Positions 16,310 through 23,835 of a stretch of 64,000 bases of DNA are shown one piece after another. The DNA is taken from NCBI RefSeq assembly GCF_035989285.1, contig NZ_CP108513.1, positions 4,216,001 to 4,280,000 on the forward strand, given 5' to 3'. Every line of letters starts with the position of its first letter. Positions within the stretch are counted from its first letter, which is position 1. A program made the translations under genes and the position numbers. The notes below the pieces were generated by a model. The model ran no database searches. It was not told where the DNA came from and saw only the letters and a list, made by a program, of their open reading frames with translations. The DNA comes from Streptomyces sp. NBC_01235 (GTDB lineage: Bacteria; Actinomycetota; Actinomycetes; Streptomycetales; Streptomycetaceae).

Positions 16310-16945
16310 TCAGCTCGTCCAGAAATCCCACCATCGGGTCAGGATCAGCATGCCGACGACTCCGAGGTGCAGAAGGGGCGGCACCCAGGTGAATTCGTCG
16401 AAGAACGTCCGCAGCCCGGCCGGCGCCGGCAGGAACCCGTGGCGTACGTCGAAGGAGACGGCGTACCAGAACAGCAGGATCGTGGCGACCCACGCCAGGC
16501 AGCACCACAGACACAGCGCGTTGATCCGGTACAGGGACTGGAACTGCAGCCAGGACACGAACCCCACACCGAAGAGGCAGCCGGCCGTGAAGGTCAGCCA
16601 GTACCAGCGGGGGAAGGCGGCACGGGCCAACAGGCTCATGCCGACGCAGACGACGATGCCGTAGGCCACCAAGCCCAGCATCGGGTTGGGGAACCCGAAC
16701 GCCGAGGCCTGGTCGCTCTTCATGACGCTGCCGCAGGACACCACCGGGTTCAGGCTGCAGCCCGGGGTGAATCCGGGATCCTCCAGCAGCTTGAACTTGT
16801 CGAGGGTGATGACCCAGGAGGCCAGCAGCCCCGCCGCGCCGGTGAGGACGAGGAACAGCGCGTACGCGCGGCCGCCCCCGGCGATGTGCGCTCGGGTGCC
16901 GCCCGCGGCTTCCGCCCGGCTGTCACCCACGGCTGCCGCCGTCAC
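16310..16945 (-). CDS. Vitamin K epoxide reductase (VKOR) family membrane protein
   Basis: A 211-residue membrane protein with about five helices. The loop pair Cys63 and Cys71 (CSLNPVVSCGS) and the active-site pair Cys145-x-x-Cys148 (CLWC) are present, as is VSCGSVMKSDQA typical of actinobacterial VKOR. The family reoxidises a DsbA-like thiol oxidase using menaquinone and so drives disulfide formation outside the membrane. The GTG start at 16945 overlaps the preceding stop (GTGA), giving a two-gene unit. No DsbA or thioredoxin-like gene is adjacent. The longer upstream frame is a shadow of the neighbouring gene. Confidence 0.88.
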   Translation of the reverse strand: MTAAAVGDSRAEAAGGTRAHIAGGGRAYALFLVLTGAAGLLASWVITLDKFKLLEDPGFTPGCSLNPVVSCGSVMKSDQASAFGFPNPMLGLVAYGIVVCVGMSLLARAAFPRWYWLTFTAGCLFGVGFVSWLQFQSLYRINALCLWCCLAWVATILLFWYAVSFDVRHGFLPAPAGLRTFFDEFTWVPPLLHLGVVGMLILTRWWDFWTS

Positions 16946-17442
16946 CTGCGCAGGCTGCGGGCCGGCAGGACGACGTGCGCCGCGGCCGTGAGGGTCTCCT
17001 CGGCGCCCGCGAACGCGGCCAGCGCCTCGGGCGTGACGGCCTGCCCGGGCGTGGCCTCCGGCCAGGCGCGGGTCGTGAAGACGAGGTAGGCGTAGCCGCG
17101 CTCGTCGACGGCCGCGAGCCACTCCGGCGGCGGCAGACACTGGGCGTTGAGGCCCGGCATGTTCAGGACGGCCGCGCCGGACTCGACGAGCAGGGTGAAC
17201 GGCAGGCTCGGCCGCTCGGTGCCGTCGACGACGTCCCCGCCGACAGGCATGCCGTTGCCGGTGAGCAGCCGCTCGACGGCAACGGCGGTCCCCTCGGGGC
17301 CGTCCTCGGTGTCACCGAGGGAGTAGGCCAGCAGGTAGGGCATGTCATGGCCGTCGGGGGCCTCGCCGCTCCACGGCATCACGACGAGGGTGCCCAGGTC
17401 GGCCACGCGGAAGGGGCGGGTTGCGCTTGGGGTTGGGGTCAC
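16942..17442 (-). CDS. Streptomyces conserved protein, unknown function (DUF5949-like)
   Basis: A 166-residue soluble protein beginning MTPTPSATRPFRVADLGTLVVMPWSGEA. There is no signal peptide, membrane helix or catalytic motif. The pattern (DGHDMPYLLAYSLGD..., ERLLTGNGMPVGGDV) resembles a Streptomyces-restricted family that I associate with DUF5949, recalled rather than checked. It is the first gene of a coupled pair with the VKOR gene, which suggests a role near the envelope redox system, but this is guilt by association only. Confidence 0.6.
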   Translation of the reverse strand: MTPTPSATRPFRVADLGTLVVMPWSGEAPDGHDMPYLLAYSLGDTEDGPEGTAVAVERLLTGNGMPVGGDVVDGTERPSLPFTLLVESGAAVLNMPGLNAQCLPPPEWLAAVDERGYAYLVFTTRAWPEATPGQAVTPEALAAFAGAEETLTAAAHVVLPARSLRR

Positions 17443-17608
17443 CGCGCGACCTTATCGGCGGCCCGGGGGCGGCCGGGCGCGTTCTCACCCGTGCGGAGGA
17501 CGCCGGTCCGCTGCTCCACACGAACGAGGGACGCGCCGCTCGACCCGCCTCGAACAACGCCGAGGGCCGGTCCCGTCGGTGACGGGACCAGCCCTGCGGG
17601 AGAACGCC

Positions 17609-17905
17609 TCAGCTCTTCAGGGGCAGCCCGCCGAGGAGCGGCTTGGGGCTGTTGAGAGCGCCGGTCGCGCCCTTGACGGTGCTGAGCACGGAGTCCTTGT
17701 TCTCGGTGTCGAGCGCGTTCGACTGGTGCCGCAGCGGCGTCACGTCAGCCGCGTTGAGGGCGAGGGGGCCCTTGGTGAGCGTGTTCACGGCGCCGTTGAG
17801 GCTGGTGGGCGTGAGGTCGGTGGCGCTGTTGGCGAACGCGGGCGCGGCGGCACCGGCGAGGACCATGGACCCGGCAATGACAGCGGCGGCCTTCAGGGAC
17901 TTCAT
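17609..17905 (-). CDS. Small secreted protein, unknown function
   Basis: A 98-residue protein. A clear signal peptide (MKSLKAAAVIAGSMVLAGAAAPAFA, 1-25) leaves a 73-residue mature part rich in Asn, Thr, Leu and Ser with no Cys (NSATDLTPTSLNGAVNTLTKGPLAL...). It has no chaplin or rodlin motif, but its small size, cell-surface export and place beside a chaplin suggest a related surface role. A strong AGGAAGGAA ribosome site sits 6 bases before the ATG. Confidence 0.7.
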   Translation of the reverse strand: MKSLKAAAVIAGSMVLAGAAAPAFANSATDLTPTSLNGAVNTLTKGPLALNAADVTPLRHQSNALDTENKDSVLSTVKGATGALNSPKPLLGGLPLKS

Positions 17906-18224
17906 CGGGTTCCTTCCTTCGGCAACTCGGTAACTCGGCGACTCGGCAACTCAAGTCACCAGGGGAAATCTGACGCCCTGCACAACGAGCCCCGCCGGAA
18001 GCGGAAACCCCGTGCGCGGGAAATCTCGGCACCCCGGCAGAAAGCCCCCCGAGCGAGAAGGCCCTGCCGGGGTGCGGAAATCAAGGAGCAGATGCCAGAA
18101 GGCCTGCCGAGAGGGCCCGTCGAGGATTGTCGGCCGGGTCACCCCCCTCCGCCTCCTTTCGGGACAACGCCAGCGGCCGCCCTCCTGGCGGGAGGACGGC
18201 CGCTCGACGAAGCGCGGCGTGACG
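17906..18224. other. Intergenic region with hairpins and short repeats
   Basis: No gene. From 17921 the sequence repeats variants of CGGCAACT four times (CTCGGTAACTCGGCGACTCGG). A perfect 12-bp inverted repeat GCACCCCGGCAG/CTGCCGGGGTGC lies at 18029-18040 and 18064-18075, and a chaplin terminator at 18173-18203. Confidence 0.5.
18173..18203 (-). terminator. Terminator downstream of chpF
   Basis: Inverted repeat GCGGCCGCCCTCC/GGAGGACGGCCGC with one mismatch and a 5-base loop, 21 bases past the chaplin stop. Confidence 0.7.
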
Positions 18225-18464
18225 TCAGCCGTTGACGCAGGTGCTGCCGAACGCCGGGTTCAGCAGGCCGGTCGCGTCGGTGGAGTTGCCGCAGGTGTTG
18301 GTCTGGTCGTGCAGCGGCAGCTGGATGACATTGCCGGACAGCACGCCAGGGGAGTGCGCGGCGACAGCCTCCGCGCCACTGTCGGCGACGGCGATGCCGG
18401 AGGCGCCGGCGATGGCCGCGGTGGCAACGGAGGTCAGGACCAGGCCCTTCGCGATACGCGACAT
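18225..18464 (-). CDS. chpF: Short chaplin
   Basis: A 79-residue secreted protein. Signal peptide about 1-27 (ending GIAVA); the mature 52 residues are one chaplin domain with HSPGVLSGNVIQLPLHDQ, NTCGNSTDATGLLNPAFGSTCVN and the paired Cys. Short chaplins assemble into amyloid-like fibrils that lower water surface tension and coat aerial hyphae. AAGGAG lies about 9 bases before the ATG. Position between melC and the exopolysaccharide genes matches chpF (SCO2705). Confidence 0.88.
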   Translation of the reverse strand: MSRIAKGLVLTSVATAAIAGASGIAVADSGAEAVAAHSPGVLSGNVIQLPLHDQTNTCGNSTDATGLLNPAFGSTCVNG

Positions 18465-18748
18465 GGAGAGGTGCTCCTTGAGGTTTGACACAAACACCCG
18501 GGCGGGGTGCCCGGCACTGAGGTCAACGCGCGGCACTTCCCGGAGTTGCGCAGCCATTCGAGTGACGTCACGACAGGTCGGACTTCACGATTACGACACA
18601 CTTGACCGATATCGGCGTATTAGTCCGGATAGTGGCTAGAGTTGCGCCTCGCCCGCTGCACTCCTACAGCCAGCAAATAGCACCGCAGACATCGATGGAT
18701 ATCGCCAGACACCGACTCCACGGTCTTTCCGAAAGGGCACCGCCGGTC

Positions 18749-19864
18749 ATGCGCATTTCCCTGGGTCCGCTGCTGCGCGGCGCGACGGCCGGAGTTCTCG
18801 CCCTCGCCTCGGTCTGGGCGCCGGGCGCCACGCGGGCGGTCGGCGCCACGCCCGTCGCCCAGGCGGAGAGCATCCCCTTCGCGCAGCGCTACCACGCGAC
18901 ACAGCACGGCGGGATCGTCCGCGCGGCCAACGCGGCGATCAGCTGCCGCACCTCGCCGGCCCCCCGGGCCGCCCGCGCCTGCCCGGCCGTGCGCAAGGGC
19001 CGCAGGGGCGTCAACAACGACTTCGACATGTTCTACGTCGACGTCGACCGCGACCCGAACACCTACAACTCCTCCCGCGCCGAAGTCCGTCTCCCGCAGG
19101 GCTCGCGGGTGTCGTACGCGCGGCTGTACTGGGGCGGCAACCTGCGCGTCGGCGAGCAGAAGCCGCCAAAGGACAACCGGCGGGTGCTGATCGCCGAGCC
19201 GGGCGGGCAGTACAAGGCGGTACTCGCGGACACGGTTGTTGGCCACCGGGTGGCCAAGGGCGCCGACGCCTTCCAGGCCTCCGCCGACGTCACCGACCTG
19301 GTGCGCGACAGCGGCCGGGGCCTGTACACGGTCGCGCAGATCAACGTGGCCATGGGCAGGTCGGCGGTCGGCGCCTGGGGCGGCTGGACGCTGGTGGTCG
19401 CGTACGAGAACCCGGCGGAACCGCTGCGGGACCTGTCTCTGTGGGACGGCTTCGACACCCTCGGCTCCTCCGCCCGCTCCACCACCGGCAAGGAGATCCG
19501 GCTGCGCGGGCTCGACATCCCCCCGGGTGCGGGCGGCCGGGCCGGGCTCGTCGGGTACGACGGCGACCGCGGTCGAACGGGTGATTCGTTCATCTTCTCG
19601 ACCGGTCATCGGACGACCATCGCGCTCAGGGACCCGGTCAACCCATCTGACGATGTGTTGAACTCCACGATCAGCGAGCCGGGGGAGGCTCCGGCGGCGC
19701 GTGTACCGGCGTACGTCAACACCCTCGGCTACGACTCCGACGTGTTCGATCTGAGCCGGGGTTTGCGGCGCGGCGGTGACCAGCTGGCCGTCCGGCTCGT
19801 TTCCACCCGGGACGCGGCGTGGGCCGGGGCGCTCTTCGTCGCCGTCGACACACGAAAGAAGTAG
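18749..19864 (+). CDS. Secreted protein of unknown function (DUF3344-like)
   Basis: A 371-residue exported protein. Signal peptide about 1-30 (MRISLGPLLRGATAGVLALASVWAPGA). The mature protein is beta-rich with a single recognisable block: VNNDFDMFYVDVDRDPNTYNSS, ARLYWGGNL, GAWGGWTLVVAYE and GDSFIFSTGHRT. These patterns fit secreted actinobacterial proteins annotated DUF3344, often attached to adhesin-like repeats; here the domain is alone. No catalytic residues are evident. The start at 18749 follows GAAAGGG; the frame is open further upstream but without signal-peptide logic. It precedes the exopolysaccharide operon by 53 bases and may be co-transcribed. Confidence 0.65.
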   Translation: MRISLGPLLRGATAGVLALASVWAPGATRAVGATPVAQAESIPFAQRYHATQHGGIVRAANAAISCRTSPAPRAARACPAVRKGRRGVNNDFDMFYVDVDRDPNTYNSSRAEVRLPQGSRVSYARLYWGGNLRVGEQKPPKDNRRVLIAEPGGQYKAVLADTVVGHRVAKGADAFQASADVTDLVRDSGRGLYTVAQINVAMGRSAVGAWGGWTLVVAYENPAEPLRDLSLWDGFDTLGSSARSTTGKEIRLRGLDIPPGAGGRAGLVGYDGDRGRTGDSFIFSTGHRTTIALRDPVNPSDDVLNSTISEPGEAPAARVPAYVNTLGYDSDVFDLSRGLRRGGDQLAVRLVSTRDAAWAGALFVAVDTRKK

Positions 19865-19917
19865 TCGGGCGCGTTCCCGCACGTCCCGAGCGCCATCGTG
19901 AGCGAGGAAACCGCGCC

Positions 19918-21093
19918 ATGCACCAGCCAGAACCCGACGACAGACCCCGGGTCCTGCACCTCACCCAGCCCGTGGACGGCGGGGTCGCCCGGGTCGTGAC
20001 GGACCTGGCGCGGGCCCAGCTCGCGGCCGGCCTGCACATCACCGTGGCCTGCCCCCCAAGCCCCCTCTCCGACGACCTGCGCGCGCTGGGCGCAGACGTT
20101 CGGCACTGGGCGGCGACGCGGGCGCCGGGACCCTCGCTCCCCGGTGAGGTACGGCGGCTCGGACGCCTGCTCGACGAGGTACACCCCGACCTGGTGCACG
20201 CGCACAGCGCCAAGGCCGGACTGGCCGGGCGGCTTGCGGTGCGCGGGCGGATCCCGACCGTGTTCCAGCCGCACGCCTGGTCCTTCGAGGCCGTCCGCGG
20301 CACCACCGCGGCCCTCGCGCTCAAGTGGGAGCGGTTCGGGGCGCGTTGGGCGGACCGGGTGGTGTGCGTGAGCGAGGCGGAGCGCACGACCGGGGACCGC
20401 GTCCGGATCGCCGGGCAGTGGAGCGTCGTCCCCAACGGCATCGACACCGAGCGCTTCCACCCGGCCCCCGTCGACACCGTACGGGCGTCCCTCCTTCCCC
20501 TGTTCTCCCCGGCCGCGCCGCTGGTGGTGTGCGTGGGGCGGCTGTGCCGGCAGAAGGGGCAGGACGTGCTGCTGGCGGCATGGGCGGACGTCGAACGGAA
20601 CGTGCCCGGCGCCCGGCTGGCGCTGGTCGGCGACGGGCCTGACGGGGAGCGACTGCGCGCCCGGGCGCCGGAGTCGGTGCTGTTCACCGGTGCCGTCGCC
20701 GACGCCGTGCCCTGGTACCAGGCCGCCGATCTCGTCGTACTGCCCTCGCGCTGGGAGGGCATGGCGCTGGCCCCGCTGGAGGCGCTGGCCTGCGGGCGGC
20801 CCGTGGTGGTCACCGACGTGGACGGCGCCCTGGAGAGCCTGCCGGCCGCGCTCGCCTCCCGCTGTCTGGTGCCCGCCGAGAACCCGGCGGCGCTGGCCGG
20901 CGCCGTCGCCGGACTGCTGCTCGACCCGATGCTGCGCGAGGCACTCGGCCACCAGGGGCGCCGTCACGTCCTGGCCGCGCACGACGTGCGGCGCACGGCC
21001 AAGGCGGTCGCGGACGTGTACCGAGAGCTGCTCACGACCACGGAAAGGGCGCGCGTCGCGCCCCCCGAGTGCAGGGAGTCCATCCACTCGTGA
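19918..21093 (+). CDS. GT4-type glycosyltransferase
   Basis: A 391-residue cytoplasmic glycosyltransferase. N-terminal Rossmann domain with GGVARVVTDLARAQ (acceptor loop) and VHAHSAKAGLAG; C-terminal nucleotide-sugar domain with VPNGIDTERFHP and SRWEGMALAPLEALACGRPVVV, the E-x7-E motif of GT4 enzymes. It opens an operon in which the next gene starts on its stop codon (GTGA). It should add a sugar to the lipid-linked repeat unit begun by the following phosphotransferase. GAGGAAA ribosome site 7 bases before ATG. Confidence 0.85.
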   Translation: MHQPEPDDRPRVLHLTQPVDGGVARVVTDLARAQLAAGLHITVACPPSPLSDDLRALGADVRHWAATRAPGPSLPGEVRRLGRLLDEVHPDLVHAHSAKAGLAGRLAVRGRIPTVFQPHAWSFEAVRGTTAALALKWERFGARWADRVVCVSEAERTTGDRVRIAGQWSVVPNGIDTERFHPAPVDTVRASLLPLFSPAAPLVVCVGRLCRQKGQDVLLAAWADVERNVPGARLALVGDGPDGERLRARAPESVLFTGAVADAVPWYQAADLVVLPSRWEGMALAPLEALACGRPVVVTDVDGALESLPAALASRCLVPAENPAALAGAVAGLLLDPMLREALGHQGRRHVLAAHDVRRTAKAVADVYRELLTTTERARVAPPECRESIHS

Positions 21094-22505
21094 CTGCGGA
21101 AAGCACCGTCCCCTCTCCGGGCGCGCGGCCCGGATACTCGCCCGTCTCGGTCATTCCGCGGCGGGAGAGCGGAGCGGGATTCCGGTTCCCCACCCGGCGG
21201 CCCCCCGCGCGACCCGTGTCGCCGCTGCCGCTGCTGCTCGCCGACGGCCTCGCCGCGTCCCTGGGCGCGCTGGCGCTGACCGGGGCGCAGCGCCGCCCGT
21301 TACTGCTGGCCCTGCTGGTGGCGGCGACGATGCTGCTGCGCCCGCAGCGCCCGCGCCCGGTGACGGGGGTGCTGGACGAACTGCCCGCCGTCTGCGGCCG
21401 GATCACGGTGGCCTGGCTGGCGCTGGGGGCGCTCGTCGCGGCGTGGAGCCCGGTGCACGCGCTCTCGGCCCGCACGCTGCTCCTCGGGTGCGCGGCGCAG
21501 GCCGTGGCCGCGTGCGTCGGCCGCGCGGTCGTGCACCGGCGGCGGCGCCGGGCGCTGCTGCGCCGCCCGCGCGCCGCGCTCGTCATCGGCCCGGCCACGA
21601 CCGCGCAGCGCGTCGCCGCCGCCGTGCTGCGTCACCCCCACTGCGGCGTCCAGCCGGTGGGGATCGTCGCCGAGCGCCCCGACGGCGCCGACGGACTGCC
21701 GGTGCTGATCACGGGTCAGGAGGTGCAGCGGGCCCTCATCCAGAACGGCGTCCGGGACGTCCTGTGCGTCCACCCGGCCGTGCGCACGGTGCAGGGCCCG
21801 CTGCTGCGGGCGCTCGCCGAGTCGGGCTGCACGGTGTGGGAGGTCGACGCCGACACCCCCTCGTACGCGAGCCGTGAGCAGCTCGCCGGGTTCTCCTGTC
21901 GGCGCCTCGACATGGGCGCCCGGCACCGGGGCAGCCTCGGCAAGCGGCTGCTGGACATCGCGGTCTCCGGAACCCTGCTGCTGCTGGTGAGCCCGCTGCT
22001 GCTGGTGTGCGCGGTGGCGCTGCGGCTGACCGACGGGCCGGGAGTCGTCTTCCGGCAGGAGCGCATCGGCAAGGACGGCCGGCCCTTCACGCTGCTGAAG
22101 TTCCGCACCCACCGCCCGGTCGACGAGCACGAGGCCGCGACCCGCTGGAGCGTGGCCGGCGAGCGGGAGATGAGCCGCTTCTGCCGCTTCCTGCGCCAGA
22201 CCTCGCTGGACGAGCTGCTCCAGCTGTGGAACGTCCTGTGCGGCGACATGAGCCTGGTCGGCCCGCGGCCCGAACGCCCCTTCTTCGTCGGCCAGTTCAG
22301 CCAGACCTACCCCGGCTACGCGGCCCGCCACCGGATGCGGACCGGCATCACCGGCCTCGCCCAGGTGCACGGGCTGCGCGGCGACACCTCGATCGAGGAC
22401 CGGGCCCGCTTCGACAACGCGTACATCGACAACTGGTCGCTGTGGCAGGACGTCTGCATCCTGCTGCGCACCGCGGCCTCCCTCGTGCGACCGACCGGGA
22501 GCTGA
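21090..22505 (+). CDS. Polyprenyl-phosphate sugar phosphotransferase
   Basis: A 471-residue membrane enzyme that starts each exopolysaccharide unit by moving a sugar-phosphate onto undecaprenyl phosphate. The N-terminal half has about four membrane helices and a CoA-binding-like Rossmann domain. The C-terminal half (about 280-470) is the bacterial sugar transferase domain with KRLLDIAVSGTLLLLVSPLLL, KFRTH, SLDELLQLWNVLCGDMSLVGPRPE and TGITGLAQVHG. It is the committed step of the operon. It overlaps the previous gene by GTGA and leaves a 7-base gap to the next. Confidence 0.9.
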   Translation: MTAESTVPSPGARPGYSPVSVIPRRESGAGFRFPTRRPPARPVSPLPLLLADGLAASLGALALTGAQRRPLLLALLVAATMLLRPQRPRPVTGVLDELPAVCGRITVAWLALGALVAAWSPVHALSARTLLLGCAAQAVAACVGRAVVHRRRRRALLRRPRAALVIGPATTAQRVAAAVLRHPHCGVQPVGIVAERPDGADGLPVLITGQEVQRALIQNGVRDVLCVHPAVRTVQGPLLRALAESGCTVWEVDADTPSYASREQLAGFSCRRLDMGARHRGSLGKRLLDIAVSGTLLLLVSPLLLVCAVALRLTDGPGVVFRQERIGKDGRPFTLLKFRTHRPVDEHEAATRWSVAGEREMSRFCRFLRQTSLDELLQLWNVLCGDMSLVGPRPERPFFVGQFSQTYPGYAARHRMRTGITGLAQVHGLRGDTSIEDRARFDNAYIDNWSLWQDVCILLRTAASLVRPTGS

Positions 22506-22512
22506 CCCGCCG

Positions 22513-23835
22513 ATGACCCTCGCCCTGCCCGCGCCCCGCGCCCGGACCCTGTCACCGGTCCTGCCCGTGGTCGCCGTGGTCGCCCTGCTCGGGCTGCCGC
22601 CCGCCTCCGGCGCCGAGGGCGGCGCGGGACCGGCCGACGCGCTGTCCGCGCTGGTCGTGCTGTTCTGCGCGGTACGGCTGCTGCGGCAGCGGCGGCGCCC
22701 CCTGTCCCGGACGGCCGCGGTGGTCCTCGGGCTGCCGGTCGTCGGGCTCGCGCTCGCCGCGACGGGCGCGTCCTCGCCGGGCGCGGGGATCGGCGGCCTG
22801 GGCCGCTACCTCCAGATCTTCGTGCTCGTCCCGGCGGCCGTCGTCCTCCTCGTCCGTGACCGCTCCGACTTCCGGATGCTGGCCTGGTCGTTCGTCGGGC
22901 TCGCGGGGTGGCAGGGGGCGGTCGGCGTCCACCAGTTCGTCACCGGGACCGGCGCCTCCTACCAGGGCGAGGAGATCCGGGCGGTCGGCACCTTCGGGCC
23001 GCAGGACGTGATGGGCATGGCGACCGTCGTGTCCTTCGGCCTGATCTGCGCGGTCGGACTGGCGCTCGGCCGGGCCTCCGTACGGCAGCGGGCGATCGCC
23101 GCCGGTTCGGCGCTCGCGCTGCTGGTGCCGCTCGCGCTGTCCTTCAGCCGGGGCGCGTGGATCGCGACCGCGCTGACCTGCACGATCCAACTGGCCCTGG
23201 CCGGACTGCGCCGGGCCCTGAAGGTGGGCGCGGTGGCGCTCGCGGCCGGGGTGCTCCTGGTCGGCGGCTTCGGCGTCGGCTCGGCGATGCTCCAAGAGCG
23301 CGTCAGCAGCATCACGCAGGTCGCGGACGCGCCCGACCAGTCCGTCACCGACCGGTACACGATGTGGGCGGCGGCGGTCGACATGTGGCGCGAACAGCCG
23401 CTCACCGGCGTCGGGTTGAAGGGCTTCCCCGGCCACCGCGACGCGCACGCCTCCCTCGCGCTGTCCTCCGGCAGCGACACCGAGGGCGCCGGCTCGGCCT
23501 TCGTCCGGCAGCCGCTGCTCTCCCCGCACAACATGTACCTGCTGGTCCTCGCCGAGCAGGGACTGATCGGGCTGCTGGCCCTCGCGGGCGGCTGGCTGGC
23601 GCTGCTGGCGTGCGGGCTGCGCGGCTGGTTCCGCGTCCGGCGCTCCGGCCCCGGCCTCGACTGCGCGCTCGTCGCCTGCGGCCTGCTTGTCTGGCAGCTG
23701 ATCGACTTCGTGTACGCCGACATCGGCGGCCCCTCCACCGTCCTGACCGCCGTCGTCTTCGGGCTCGTCGCCTGGTGGGCGCTGGTGGGCGGCAGCGAGC
23801 GCGGCACCCACCTCGAGGAGGCCCTCGCCCGATGA
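22513..23835 (+). CDS. O-antigen ligase/Wzy-like polymerase
   Basis: A 440-residue protein with about 10-12 membrane helices. The large external loop near residues 260-335 (QPLTGVGLKGFPGHRDAHASLALSSG...HNMYLLVLAEQG) has the Wzy_C/O-antigen-ligase pattern with PHNMYL. It would polymerise lipid-linked repeat units on the outer face of the membrane. It ends inside the start of the flippase gene (ATGA). Confidence 0.85.
   Translation: MTLALPAPRARTLSPVLPVVAVVALLGLPPASGAEGGAGPADALSALVVLFCAVRLLRQRRRPLSRTAAVVLGLPVVGLALAATGASSPGAGIGGLGRYLQIFVLVPAAVVLLVRDRSDFRMLAWSFVGLAGWQGAVGVHQFVTGTGASYQGEEIRAVGTFGPQDVMGMATVVSFGLICAVGLALGRASVRQRAIAAGSALALLVPLALSFSRGAWIATALTCTIQLALAGLRRALKVGAVALAAGVLLVGGFGVGSAMLQERVSSITQVADAPDQSVTDRYTMWAAAVDMWREQPLTGVGLKGFPGHRDAHASLALSSGSDTEGAGSAFVRQPLLSPHNMYLLVLAEQGLIGLLALAGGWLALLACGLRGWFRVRRSGPGLDCALVACGLLVWQLIDFVYADIGGPSTVLTAVVFGLVAWWALVGGSERGTHLEEALAR

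Noticed and set aside
18602..18748. Upstream extension of the secreted DUF3344-like protein
   Set aside because: Extra 49 residues would precede the signal peptide and have no ribosome site.
22908..23831. Extension of the flippase frame into the polymerase gene
   Set aside because: The ATG at 23832 overlaps the upstream stop in the normal ATGA way; the 307-codon extension is the polymerase in another frame.
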